Shown piece by piece: positions 49,973-61,712 of a stretch of 64,000 bases of DNA. This stretch comes from Rhabdornis inornatus (lineage: Eukaryota > Chordata > Aves > Passeriformes > Rhabdornithidae), in the NCBI GenBank assembly GCA_013397075.1, contig VWZS01003779.1, positions 403,187 to 467,186 of the forward strand, given 5' to 3'. Made by a program: the position numbers and the translations under genes. Each line of letters starts with the position of its first letter. The stretch's first letter is position 1. Under the pieces are notes generated by a model, which saw nothing but the letters and a program-made list of their open reading frames with translations, made no database searches and was not told the origin of the DNA.

Positions 49973-50877
49973 ACTCTTTTACAGATATTATAAAGGCTTG
50001 CTATTAATTCTTGTGTACCATTCATTCAACAATTCATTTTTTTTTTTCTGACCCTGAATGAACCCATGAAAACCTGAAAGGGAAAACATCAAATTTCTCC
50101 TGTCTGAAATGATCTATTCCTTTTGCTGTGGCTGCCAAAGTGAGAGGCACAGTCCCATCTGTCCTGCAGCACTGGCCAGGCTCAGCTCATCGGGGCAGGC
50201 ACTGAACAGAGACTGGAGTGGAGCAGTGCCAGAGAATTTATGGCTGAAGAAAAAGCTGGGAAATCATGGGTGACTCTCCCAAAAGCTGAGGGAAGTGCAA
50301 GGTCACTGTGAGGATCACAGGAGCTGCCCCAGGACTGCAGCTCCTGCACCATTATTGAGGAGTTTTGGTGTTTTATTCTCTGCAGGAGTGGCAGCAGAGG
50401 TGACCTCAGAGTGAGGAAAGAGGAAAATCAGGGCTCCTTTTAGACTCTGAGAGGGGAATTGTTTCAGTCCATTAAGGCTGGCATGGAATGCAGTTCCAAA
50501 CAGGGAGGGGTGAGCTGGCAGCAGCCAGGGCTGGGCCAGGATGGGAGCAGGGCTGGGATCAGCCTCTCTGGGATGGTTTGTGTTGGGAGGAACTGGGAAG
50601 GGATTCTGCTGGAGCAATGAGCCAGAAAAATGATCTATGAGGAAGGATGGCTGTCAGTGAGGAGGTTTGGGGTTTGTCAGGGTCAGAGAGAGATTTCTAA
50701 CAGCCCAAGACAGACATTAACCAAGATCAAGAAGAACACTTTGCAATGTGCAGTGGAAAAGCAGAACTTGCCTAAGAAAGACCTTAGAAATGTGCAGGAA
50801 GAAGCAGAGGATTAGCTGTAACTCCAGAAGAACTTACATCAAATAACATAAATTATGGTAGGACCTGTCTCTTCTTT

Positions 50878-50926
50878 GGGGGTTGGAATGTTTAAAGTCC
50901 CTTCCAACCCAAACCATTCTGTGATA
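50878..50926 (+). mobile_element. CR1 LINE 3' terminus (49 bp)
   Basis: AAAGTCCCTTCCAACCCAAA leads into CCATTCTGTGATAAATC. Only the last 50 bp or so of the element are present. Confidence 0.82.
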
Positions 50927-51575
50927 AATCCAGACAACACAGGTTCTGGGAAGCAAAGGCACTGTTAAATGGTTGCATCTACCTAAGAGATCATAACTTC
51001 ATCTCCTCCTCTTTATTCCCATTAAAATGTTTGGAATAAACTGTTGGTGAGACAATACTGAGGAGACAATTGCAGTACTACTAATCAGGACCCACGGACA
51101 GCACAGCCAGGCACAGAATCCATCTCTGTTTTATTCCTTGAGCCCAATTAATTCCAAATGGTTTAGTAGCAATTAAATAGCTGATATTTAAATATTAAAA
51201 ATATTTAGGAGATAAATATTTGAGGAAAACTAGGCCATTATGGGCACTTTCTCTTGGCACATCACTTTATTAATCTCTTTATTGGGAGAAACAAAAATGA
51301 GGGAGGAAAGCAAAAGCTTTTTCTTGGTGCAAATTGGCCACAAAGTGAATCTTTAAAAGGTGGATGGACCTGAGGTACAGAGGAGCCAATTGCTGCTGTC
51401 CAGGCTGTCCAATCCAGACAGATCTTCATAAAAATCCCTGCTGCAATAACAAAATCTCCAGTGAAGAATTCAGGTGTTGTAGCAGACATTTGGGAAAGAA
51501 ACCCTTACCTGGAGTGAAATACTTCACCAACACTTAGTTTTAAAATTCATGTGAAAAGTGTCTGAAGTTACCAAT

Positions 51576-51635
51576 GGCTATTTATGTTCTAAAAATAATG
51601 GTTTTTATTTATGTTCTTAAGATAATGGTTTTCAC
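51576..51635. repeat. Tandem duplication, 27-bp period
   Basis: TTTATGTTCT plus an AATAATGGTTTT-type segment is repeated at 51581 and 51608 with minor changes. Confidence 0.85.
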
Positions 51636-51896
51636 AGAACCATTTCACAGGACTTCTAAATGAAGTCTGGAGAAACAGCTTGACAATGAACAACGATGAG
51701 AAGAAACCATTGTGGGAAAAAGAATTGTAGAACAGTTCCTCTCACTGCTGTTGTGTGGATATTTATCAGGGAGGCATTCACCACCCACATTTTCTTGGTG
51801 ATTTTGTGAAAATTGCAGTGCCATTCCCTTCTTTTGCCAAAAAAACCAATTTTTGCTTTGTTTATTGAGAAGTTAAAGAAATTTCAGCAGCACCTC

Positions 51897-51960
51897 TGAT
51901 GAGAGGTGTCCCTGCCCATGGTCTTTCAGGTCATTTCCAACCCAAGCCATCCTGTGACTG
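51897..51960 (+). mobile_element. CR1 LINE 3' terminus (64 bp)
   Basis: GAGAGGTGTCCCTGCCCATG joins TTTCAGGTCATTTCCAACCC and CCATCCTGTGACTG, which is the CR1 end. Confidence 0.85.
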
Positions 51961-53714
51961 TGGCTGCCAAGGGGTTTGGAATTTAGGATCCTCAGTTGGG
52001 TCCACTGGTGGGAATTAATCTCTGGCAAACTCCTGCCTGTGACAAAAGGAGCTTTTGAGAGATTCAACACTGGACTGCAGCCAAAAGGGCTCTGATATGT
52101 GTTGAAAACAATTCTGGGGCTCTGCATTTCTCTCTGGTTTTGCTGTAGCTTCATGTGCTCAGTATTTTTAATACTGTGTTCTGCTATAGGGGGTAGAAAT
52201 GTTAATTATACTCCATACAGATAATTAATTATTTTCTGTGATGCATCTGAAGTCTGCTCCCTCAATCTGACTATCAGAACTTTCCCCCTGACTTTCTAAC
52301 TTCAGTTATTCCCTCATCATTGCACTGTTCTTCCTTGATGCATGGATTACATGATGGGACAGAAAAGAAGTTTTGGTTTAGTTGAGGGGAAAATCCCACA
52401 AGTGCTTTTATTGCAATGCTTTACAAGCAAAGCAACTTCCTTCCCAAAGTGTCTTCATACCCCCTCTCAACATAGAGGAATTCTACAAAAACAACGATAT
52501 TTATTAACATAATATTTTCTTTTCCTGGATCCAGTGCTGATGCAAAAAAAACCCTTTGCTCTTAGGTTTAAATCATGCTTTAATTAGGTTGTTCTAAAAC
52601 CACCTGTGACTTTATTAATCTTGCACAAATAATAGTTGCTTCCTGTACGTGGTGGCTGGAGAATAGTGGTTTATATTTGTTCTAAACTGCTTGTTTTGTT
52701 AAATGAAGTGCTGGAGCTAATTAAAGACGTTTTTGGGGATGTCTCAGCTTTAGCCTAATAAAGGAGAGGCACAAGAAGGTGCACACAGACACTTCTTATT
52801 GCCCATAAATCTGTTCTTATTGCAACTGTAAACTCTGGAATGGAGTTTTATGGCTCCCATTCCATTGAAAACTGTAGAGGCTGTTACTGATGCTGGATAT
52901 TTGAATAAAAGCAGTTTTGAATTTTGGGTTTGATTGCTTTTACTTGTGAATTATGCCAAAACTGCTGTAGTCATTATCTTAAAAACTATTTAATTAAATG
53001 TAAGTATCCAGCTGTGTGTATTTTCAAAGCACCAGAATGCTCTAAGATCTTCAGCAGAAGAGCAATATATATATATTGATGTATCACAGGGTTTGTAAAG
53101 CCCTTCCCTCCTCAGTTTTCTTCAGATTTCCTTACTTTGGGATATTTCATCTGCAGCCTTAATGATTGGTTTAGTCTCTATTTCTCATGTGTAATTTGAA
53201 TTTTTTGAAATAATAAGCAGAAATGAAGGCCAGGGCTCAGCTAGCACGATCGATGTGCAGCAAGCCTTGGGCAGAGAGAGAGGGATGGGAGCTCCAATCC
53301 TGCCCTGCCTCCAAAGAGGAGAGAATCTAAAATTCCCTGACTCCTCTGTCCACCAAACCTGAGCCTTTTTTCCCCTTCATTTTTCTTGTTCAGTCTCTCC
53401 CAGCCCTAATTGCATTTCTCCCTCTCTGAGAGATCTTTGTTCTCCTCTCCCTTTCACTGCAGTCCCCAGCTTTGTGCCAGGTCCATCCCAGATCCCTGTC
53501 CAAGTCCTTCTCCTCTCACTCCCTCTTGTTTTTGCCTTTTTCACAATTATCCCCTATTTTTCCTGTTTAACTATCTGCCTTTCCCTGCCCACCTTTTAAT
53601 CCATGTCTTGGCTCCCTCATTTTTCAGTGTCCTTAATCTTTTTCTTCTCTGGGATGAGCTTTTCTCTCACCTCCCTTCCTCCACCTAATTTTTCAGGAAA
53701 TCTGTCTCTTGATT

Positions 53715-53718
<4 letters not shown>
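51961..53718. other. Unique noncoding sequence, pyrimidine-rich at its right end
   Basis: 53340-53718 is strongly C/T-rich but not periodic. It runs directly into the T37 tract. No gene was recognised. Confidence 0.5.

Positions 53719-53755
<37 letters not shown>
53719..53755. repeat. Poly(T) tract, 37 bp
   Basis: Uninterrupted T37. On the minus strand it would be a poly(A) tail after sequence to its right, but no polyadenylation signal or recognisable transcript body lies at 53756-54000. I read it as a homopolymer expansion. Confidence 0.95.
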
Positions 53756-54167
53756 CCATTCGAGGGGCATCCAGCCCCAGCTCCCCTCCTGCATCCACAC
53801 AGGAATTTGTGCTCCCTTGGATGTGCAAACCCCCAGTGTGTTCCAACCCCCCCAGAGTTCAGCTCAGGCTGCTGCCCAGACTTCAGCCGTGCCTCCGAGT
53901 TAATGATGTGAGTTAAGGAGTCAGCATTAACTTGGAATTTTCTGGCTTTTGACTTTTCTTCTCACAGCTTGACGTTTTTGTAATGCCCTGTTTTTCTGAG
54001 GCTTAAAAAAAAAAAAAATAATAAAAAAAGCAAACCCCAGATGGGGAATAATGTGCCAGCAGAATGTGTTTTGGCAGCTCTGCCACAGCTCCCTGGGAGC
54101 CTTCCTGGGGCTGTCCTGGAGTTTTGCCCCTCTTGGTGCCACGTGCCAGGAGAGCCTCATTTGGTGT
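53756..54167. other. Unique noncoding sequence
   Basis: C-rich at the left, with an A14-type run near 54006-54019. No gene was recognised. Confidence 0.5.
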
Positions 54168-54700
54168 CTCAGAATCCCAGGATTATTTCAGGAGGAAAAG
54201 AGCTCCAGGATCATGCATTCCAAGCCGTGCCTGTTCCCCACTTTGTCCCCGGCCCAAAGCACTGAGTGCTGCATCCAGGAGTTCCTTGGGCACCTCCAGG
54301 GGTGGGGATGCCACCACCTCCCTGAACAGCCTGTTCTGATGCTTCCAGTCCTTTCCATGGGGAAATTCCTGCTGGTGTCCACCCTGAGCTCCCCTGGCCC
54401 AGCCTGAGGCCGTTCCCTCTCCTCCTGTCCCTGTTCCCTATTCCCAGATCCCAAATCCCCCCGGCTGTCCCCTCCTGTCAGGGAGTTGTGCAGAGCCACA
54501 AGGTCCCCCCTGAGCCTCCTTTTCTCCAGGCTGAGCCCCTTTCTCAGCTCCCCCAGCCCCTCCTGGGGCTCCAGACCCTTCCCAGCTCTGTTCCCTTCCC
54601 TGGACATGCTCCAGCCCCTCAATTTCCTTTCTTGAGTGAGGGACTCCTAAGTGGGGACAGGATTCAAGGTGCTCCTCACCAGTGCTGAGTACGGAGGGAA
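54168..54700 (-). mobile_element. CR1 LINE, long 3' fragment (~530 bp), distinct subfamily
   Basis: The 3' terminus is CTCAGAATCCCAGGATTATT. The copy extends through CCACCTCCCTGAACAGCCTG, CTGAGCCTCCTTTTCTCCAG and GCTCCTCACCAGTGCTGAG, all typical of the CR1 3' region in reverse orientation. It is diverged from the main subfamily and C-rich. No reverse transcriptase is retained. Confidence 0.9.
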
Positions 54701-55383
54701 AATGCTGAGAGTCCCATCCCAAAGTCAGGTGCCACCCTGGGGAGGTGGCAGTTCTAGACAGGTGTCCCAGCAGGGAACACATTCCCTGCCAGTGGTGCCA
54801 AGGAAGAATGGGAAAAAAGGGAAGTAAGTGAGGTGACAAGCTGGGAAACAGCCAACAGGGAAGGGTGAGCCCCCAGGCAGAGCAGGGAATTGATTCACTC
54901 CCCTCCCAGATGCATCTCAGTGATTTCCTGCAGCACCTTGACAGAAAGCAGATACTACAGTGATAGCTAATTTAAAGGTATCAATAGACAGTCACACTCC
55001 AATCCCTGAATCCCAAACCTTTTCTGTGGTCACACCATCACCGTGTCCCTCCCCAGCCACAGGATATGCTGAGGCTGTGTGATATTACACAAATCTGCTC
55101 TGAGCTGTGACAGACTGGGGCCCTGCAAACCATTTCCAGGGTGTGGCACAGCTTTGTATATCCCAGGAATGATTTCAGGCAGTCACATCCACGGGTGCAG
55201 CTTTGCACAGCTGCATTTTCTCATGGGCAGTGGAGGTTCACACACTGTATGCTGCAGGTCACTGTAGCTGCCCTGCATCCACATCCCACCTCAGCTGCCT
55301 CGAGGAGACAAATGGAATTAAAAATGTTTGATCTGAGCAGAATTCCATCATCTGGGTTTTTTAAATGGAACTGATTTTGCCCT
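54701..55383. other. Unique noncoding sequence
   Basis: I see nothing recognisable. Confidence 0.5.
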
Positions 55384-55489
55384 TGGGATGTGCTTAGGGA
55401 TGTGTTTAGTGGTGGACGTGGCAGAGCTGGGTTAATGGTTGGAATTCTCTGGTTTTGGAGTCTTTTCCAACATTGATGATTCTGTGATC
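55384..55489 (+). mobile_element. CR1 LINE 3' end (106 bp)
   Basis: TTAGTGGTGGACGTGGCAGA, then GGGTTAATGGTTGGAATTC, then TCTTTTCCAACATTGATGAT and TCTGTGAT match a CR1 3' end of another subfamily. Confidence 0.85.
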
Positions 55490-55639
55490 TCAGAAAATAT
55501 ATGATAATGTAATCAGGGGTTAAAGAGTTTTTGGATCCCCCTGAGGTGCAGACAGAGAGATACAATTCCTGTTGTGACCAGCACACTTTTAATCTAAAAC
55601 TGTTTCAGAAGTTCCTTTTGTGTGGATTTTTGCTCTGAT

Positions 55640-55830
55640 TTGCAGGGAAGCTCCAGCCTGGGTTAATAATACAGTGACAGCACTTCACAATGCTCTCCAC
55701 CATCCAGAAGCAGCTATTAAACTGTCATCAGCACTAAAAGATGATATTTTGATGGCAATGGATAGGAACCCCATCTCCCTGCTCATGCTACTCAACATTT
55801 CTGCAGCTTTCAAGCACAATTTGTCACTGA
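55640..55830 (+). pseudogene. Fossil LINE reverse-transcriptase fragment (L2/CR1-like)
   Basis: The frame beginning at 55620 translates into a run whose pattern fits the finger/palm region of CR1/L2-clade LINE reverse transcriptases. HHPEAA (compare the HHSTETA-type motif) is followed by an S-x-L-K-D-D-I-L-x-A-x-D stretch, then ISLLMLLNISAAF. The last block aligns with RT motif A, usually VLLDLSAAFD. Both acidic positions of that motif are lost here: the catalytic Asp is Asn and the later Asp is Lys. A stop follows about 13 codons later, so it is inactive. No matching ORF is visible on either side. The CR1 tails in this window lie on both strands and none is contiguous with this piece, so it is probably a separate and older insertion. 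Confidence 0.55.
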
Positions 55831-57859
55831 CTTGCATATGTGACACAGTCTGAACAGGGACTCTGAGCTACAACTTTGTCAATCAAATTTTTTTCCAGGC
55901 AAAACTCACAGGCAGCACCAACAGACAGCAATTCCCTTCCCTTCTCCGTGCCCCTCGCACTCTTTGCTGTTCTCCATCCCCCTGGAGACCTCTGGAGGGG
56001 TGGCAGGACGTGCCAGTTCTGGGGCTGGAGCTGCTATGGACCTGCACAATGCCCTGGCCAGATATCATTTAATGCCAGAGATATCATTTAATGCTCAGAG
56101 TGAGCAGTGGATTTGGGCTCAGTGCATCCTGCTGGGAAACACTTCCAAGGGCTGACATGGCCAATATCTGCCTGGTTCTCTCCTCCCCTGCAGCCCAACC
56201 TTTCCTTTCATGCTGCACACATCCTAAAGGACATTTCTAGCATTCAGTTCAGGTGAAAACACATTTTTTTTTGGCCGTTGTCACAAGTCCACCATAGGAG
56301 GGGGTGACCCCAGCAGTGATCTCTGTAATCACCACCTCCAAAGTGCACCTGCAATCTGGAAGGAACAGCAGATCCTGCTTTGTGCCAAAATCCAGCAGAT
56401 AATCACAAGCCCTCCTGTCCCTGCTGCAGTTTTAAGCTGGTGATCAAAGTCTTGAAAGTCATTCAATCCCATCTACATCAAACACTGAATAAAGTTGTGT
56501 TTTTCTCAGTCTAAACCTGTCTAGAGCCAAAACATTAGAGGCAGAAATAAGCTTCATTTATAATTCTCAAGCAAAATCAAATTATTTCATGTCCTTGTGC
56601 CCCAAGTTGTTTTTCTTTCTTATCCTAACTGGAATAATGAGAAAAAGGTGGGAGGAAAAGTGCATCCACCTGGGCTGCTCTAGAAAGGCTCAGCAGCAAA
56701 CATTTTGAAGTCTGCCATGAAACATTCATCAGCCTCATTTGCATTACAATGTCATGGGTCTCTGGGTGAAATCCTGAAATCATTGCAAATTTTTTTTTGA
56801 TTTAAAGATTGCTAAAATCACCACATGCAGCTGACAGGAAAGTACTGGAGATTCGATGAACAACAGGAGCACAAAGCAATTCTGAAAGGATTTAAAGGAA
56901 TCTGCTCTTACGTTCTCTGCATTTTAAGTTCTGTGAATTTTGTTGTTTGTTTGTCAAAAGCATACTTTCTAGAAAGGTATCTAAGAAATTCAGAGGTCAC
57001 TGGTGTACTCAGAGCATTTTTGTAGTAGGTAATCACTGTCTCCAAAGAAATATCTACCTCAGAAGTACTTTGAGGTATTTTCTCCTTGAAAAACCCTTGG
57101 TGCACTGTAATCAAATTAACTCTCAGTATCCTTTTGGACAGCAAACCAAGTTGAATCACATATTTGTAATTTCTTAGTGAGTTCAAATAATTTCTGAGCA
57201 GTGTTTTTCTGTAGTTCTATTTAGAATATGGATGCCAAAATTAATGCAATATTCTGGTGTTGCTCTTAGCAGCGTTGGAGAAAATTATGTCAATCTTTGT
57301 TTACCCCACTAAGGCATTACAGAATTACACAGGTAAATGATTAAAAATCCTTCATTGTGTTCCACCGTTAGTCTTGTGATCAATTATCAAAAGGATGATT
57401 ATTAAATTGTTAATATATTCAGTTATTAATGATTTCTAGATGGCAAACATCGAGGAGAAGAATGTTGCCACCACTGATTATTTCAAAGATTTGCAATGAA
57501 AATTAATTTTTCACTCCAGTGAAAAATATCACCTTTAAAACATAATTTCATAAATAACACTACCATGGATTTTTAAGTAAATTAGGAACTTGCCGCGTTT
57601 TTTTTCCCCCTCCCATGCTTAGAACAGGAACGTTTTGGCAAACAGGTGTTGGCTATTTACAAGGCTGGGAGGTCATTACAGAAAAATGTGAGAGCAGGAT
57701 TATTTAAACATTTCCTCTTAACTTTGCTCAGAAGGAGGGAGACAACTTCAACATCTAAGAAAACGAGCTTAAAAAAACCAAACAGCCAAGGGTGAGGAGG
57801 CACAACCGGGACGCAAATTCTCCCCAAGCAGGTTTTCCCCATGCGCAGTTTGTTGTTGT
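55831..57859. other. Unique noncoding sequence
   Basis: Contains the small duplication at 56058. No gene was recognised. Confidence 0.5.
56058..56099. repeat. Tandem duplication, 19-bp period
   Basis: GATATCATTTAATGC occurs at 56061 and 56080. Confidence 0.9.
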
Positions 57860-58260
57860 TTTGTTTTTTTTTAATCATTTTTCCCGGGACACAAAGCACG
57901 CAGTGAGTGTGGCTGCCGGAGCAGAGCAGCTGTGGGTGCTGGAGGGTGAATAATTGATGTGCTGGCAGCTCCTGGCTGTCCCTGTCACCAGCCGGGTGGC
58001 AGGAGCGGGGCTGGCCGGGCAGAGCATCCCGGGGATGCTCCGGGGACCAGCCGGGACACTCAGCCCGGTGTCACCCGCGTGTTCTGCACATCCCTGGGAT
58101 GCTCAGGGGACCAGCCGGGACACTCAGCCCGGTGTCACACTCAGCCCTGTGGCACCCGCATGTTCTGCACCGGGAGCTGTCGCTGCCCTGCCTGGAGGGA
58201 AACCGGGTTTTGGGGTGAGTTTGGGCAACTCCGGGTGGGTTTCTGAGTGTCCTGCCGCCT
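57860..58260. promoter_or_regulatory. Small CpG-rich island, possible promoter
   Basis: GC-rich sequence with many CpGs, especially at 57990-58260, stands out sharply from AT-rich flanks. A strong splice-donor-like GGTGAGTTT lies at about 58214, so the island could hold a first exon of a noncoding RNA or of a gene lying outside the window. The overlapping 118-codon open frame (57954-58310) is low in complexity and not recognised. Either strand could be transcribed. Confidence 0.4.
58025..58170. repeat. GC-rich tandem duplication, 64-bp period
   Basis: Unit 1 (58025-58088) and unit 2 (from 58089) share GGGGACCAGCCGGGACACTC and AGCCCGGTGTCA. Both end in CACCCGC(G/A)TGTTCTGCAC. Unit 2 carries an additional ACACTCAGCCCTGTGG-like insertion that itself echoes the unit. 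Confidence 0.92.
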
Positions 58261-61179
58261 CCTTTGTCTCTAGTGCCAGTCTTTCTAAAAATAGGATGTG
58301 TTATTTTTGAGTTTGGAGTGACTTACTTCCTGCCTGTTCAGGCTCAATTTACCTTTCTTCTGAGCTCTGGGAAATATGTAAACAGTGCCTACAGAACTGG
58401 CACTCTAAGTCATAAAGTTGTGATCATCGTAATCATAAAATTATGATCAAGCCATCTGAAATTATCTGGTGGTATTTAAGTCTTCAGTCCTCTTTTTTTT
58501 CCCAAGTTTTTTTATGCTCCCTTTATGGTTCTGTCAAACTGAACTTAATTTAATTCGGAGTCAAATGTGAGAAACTGAAAGTAGTTTTGTTTTCCATTTA
58601 AAAAAGAAAAAAAAAAGTTAGTTCCCTGTTGGAAGTTTAACTCGTGGTGGTGGTTTTTAATTCAGTTAGATACATTTCTCATTAGGTTGAGAATGTGGCT
58701 TGAGACCTGCATTTAGTTCTTAATTAATAATTCTGCTTTAAATGTTCTATTTTACCATAAAACAGTGGAAAAGTAACTTAGTTTTCCTAAGTATAGGAAA
58801 GAAATATATTTTATATATAAAGCACATGGCAGTGACAAACTAAAGCAGCTCTCACCCCTTCTTTACAAGGTGAAAAACATCAAAGTATTTTTATTTATTA
58901 ATCATTTACAGCAAGCCTACCTATAATATTTGTTTCAACCATCTGAGTGCTGTTATTTTCCAGCAGTGATCCTGCCTGGGAGCTCTCAGGTAACTCAGTC
59001 CTTGTCACAGTTAAAAAATTGATACAAAAACAATCAGCTCCAGAGAGCAGAGGCCATGGGTAGGAGCAGGGATGTGAGATGAATCATGAATAAGCCTTGA
59101 TTGTGGATAACAAGTTCCCTCTCTTTTTATTTGTTTTTAATTGCATACTCCAGATTCTGCTGCTTCTGCTTTATTTCCTTTGTTTTGATCACAAAAGCAT
59201 TTCTTATTTGGCATCCAAAACCCAGCCAAATTTTGAAGGGATAAAAGTCCAGCACAATGATATCTGGTGCTAACAGTAATTAAATGTCCAGTGTTTAAAA
59301 AAAAAATAACAAAAAACTAAGAGGTGAAAGCAGGGATATGTAAACAACAGGAGATATGCAAAGAATGGATGTAATTCTGCACTCCTTAGTCATGGGAGTA
59401 ATCCTTACTCAGGAAAATAATCCTGGTGCTTTCTCAACAGACATCAGTGAGTGCTGGAGCACCAGGCCCAGCTTTTCCAAGGAGATAACAATATTTTACC
59501 TGTTGTTTTTTTCTTTTTTTTTTTTTTTTTTCAGTGCAATTTTAGCAATACAGCTCTTGGTGATGTGTTTGAATGCATTAGTGATAATATTAAATTAGGC
59601 TTTACCTGATGTCCATTTTGCCTCTGAAAGTGTGAAAGAGAAAAATGGGATAATGGATGAGATGTAGCAGGGAGAAGATACAAACCCCAGGTGTTTTATT
59701 GGCTCTCCCAGTTCCCTGTGTTTGCAAATCACTTTTTGGTCTGTGGGATGTATAAAATTTCTTTTTTTTTGGATAGGATGAAACTTTAGCACCAACATAA
59801 TCCTGATATCCCTTAAAGCATGTTTGGGTCTGCCTAAAAGTGATGTTGATAAATATGGTCCATCTGATTTAAATACAAGGGGATTGTGGTAATGCCCTGG
59901 GAATATTTTTTATGGCTGTTATGTTCTGTGATCTTGCAGGAAGGACACATTTTTATTTTTATATAAATGTGGTGGGTTTGTTGCCCTTTTCCCCAGCCCA
60001 GCTCAGCATTTCTGAGCTTTGCCCTCCCAGCCCTGTAATGCAGGATGGGGCTCAGGAGCACCTGCATGCCCTTCCCCAGGCAGTGCATCTGTTAATGAGG
60101 AAAACTAATTACTTAAAAGCCTTCAGCAGGATGGGGTTGTGAAGTATAAATAGTCATGAACTGCTCCTGGGGCTCTGTGTTTGTGCTGCTGCCAGCGGTG
60201 CTGTGGTGGGGGGAGCTGCCCTTTGCAGTCACTGCTCTGCTGAGATGCTTCTTGTGGGGGAAAATTCCCTTCTGAGCACCCAGAAAGGGGGCAAAATAGA
60301 AAAAGTAACAAGTAAAAATATACTGGGTGATGATTCCAGATGGCATTAAACACTTAATCTTAAGTGAAGTTGGCATTAAGTCTCTGCTGGCTTTTTGTTG
60401 TTGCATTGAGCTCTCAAGAATGAGCTGGTTTTCTACCATCAGCTTTCTTACATGGTGGTTAATATTTAAAAATGAGGTTTAGGAGATTGTCAGCATTTGT
60501 TTGCTACAGAAGCAGTTTAATGCTGAGGTTATGTGGCTCTCATGGGCAGCAGAGAGCTGGAAGCCATAAAGTGACTCCAGTGCCAAGGGCTGGAGGGACA
60601 AAGTGGCAGCTGGAGGAGGCTGGAGTGGCCCTGGGCAGCATTTCCCTTCTCTTACTCCATGCAGAGTCCCAGCAGGAGCATCACTTCTCTCCAGGGAAGT
60701 CCCTTTCTGTCCCTGAACCCTGCCCAGGGAGAGCTCCTAATCCTTGGAGAGCCCTACAAGCATGGGTTGCACGTTAATTTGAACTTTATACATTTTGATG
60801 GTACATCTTTTACATCTCTTCTTAATTGAATGATATCTATAAAAATCCAAACCACACATGCAGCAATTTTTCTTTGAGGATCTCCCTCTGGCACTGGGTA
60901 CAGGTCAGGTGCCCATTTCAGTTTTTATTACTTTTTGAGAATTTTAGAGGTGGCTGTTCAAGCAAATTTGTTGAAAAGATTTTTCCAACTTGGTCAAAAA
61001 GTGCTCTGAAATAGTTCAGCCTGTTTGGTATCAAAAATTGTGAGTGCAGTGATGTGGAACTCACATATTCCACATCATGGAAGCCAGGTTTGGGGCTTTT
61101 TTGTACAAATTGTGTATGGAAAAGGTGATTTCTGTGATTATTGATGTGCCACTCTTATGTCTCTCATTGTTGTGGTTGG
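58261..61179. other. Unique noncoding sequence
   Basis: AT-rich. A T-rich run at 59508-59531 ends in TTTTCAG, but no supporting exon follows. A perfect 10-bp inverted repeat (TGATGTGGAA/TTCCACATCA) lies at 61050-61077. No gene was recognised. Confidence 0.5.
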
Positions 61180-61294
61180 TATTAGGTCAAAGGTCGGACT
61201 TGATGATCTTAGAGGTAATTTCCAACCTTAATGTTGCTGTGATCCTGTGACTTGGAGGTCCTTTCCAACCCAAATTATCCCATGATCTTGTGAT
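61180..61294 (+). mobile_element. CR1 LINE 3' end with duplicated terminus
   Basis: GTCGGACTTGATGATCTTAG, then TTTCCAACCTTAATGTTGC and TGTGATCCTGTGA form one complete CR1 end. Directly after it, CTTGGAGGTCCTTTCCAACC plus a CCATGATCTTGTGATTT tail forms a second. This is either two insertions side by side or a duplicated tail. Confidence 0.85.
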
Positions 61295-61612
61295 TTAAAA
61301 TGGAACAGCTGAGCTGGTGTGAGTGTGCATGTTGGATTTAACATATAACAGACAGATAAAACTGCAATGCATATTTATTAAATGAAGGTTTTCTCTGTCC
61401 TGCATGAGTTCTTCTGCTGCAAATCCCAGCCTGGGAGCAGCCAGGCCTGGAGGAGCAGAATTCCCAACAGTCCTGGCTCTGTTTGTGATCCAGCCCAGCC
61501 CCAACATCCCCCCAGGGCATTTTCAAGGGTGTTCTTCTCTCCTACAGCTGTTCTTGCTTCATGAGGCATTTCTGCAATCCTGGGGACAGCCACACTCCCA
61601 CCTCTGTGTGTG

Positions 61613-61712
61613 GTCCCAGATTGCCATCAGGTCTTGAATTAATCACTCTGTTAATTGGGTGATGCTGTAACATGTCAGTCACACACCTGGCAATCCACTG
61701 AGCCACTGGGAC
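61613..61712 (-). mobile_element. tRNA-derived SINE-like element (candidate)
   Basis: On the minus strand, GTCCCAG (61706-61712) pairs perfectly with CTGGGAC (61613-61619), like a 7-bp acceptor stem. TGGCTCAGTGG (61695-61705) is a perfect Pol III A box, and AATTCAAGACC (61630-61640) fits most of a B box. The A-to-B spacing of about 54 nt is some 20 nt longer than in a tRNA, and the B box sits about 10 nt from the acceptor strand, so it is not an intact tRNA. The minus-strand translation includes VAQW-type words that often arise from tRNA-derived repeats. Confidence 0.4.

Larger units (their letters stand above)
49973..51896. other. Unique noncoding sequence
   Basis: No gene was recognised. 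A CR1 end at 50878 and a small duplication at 51576 are listed separately. Confidence 0.5.

Noticed and set aside
59505..59540. Polypyrimidine tract plus CAG as a splice acceptor
   Set aside because: No open, coding-like segment or donor follows.
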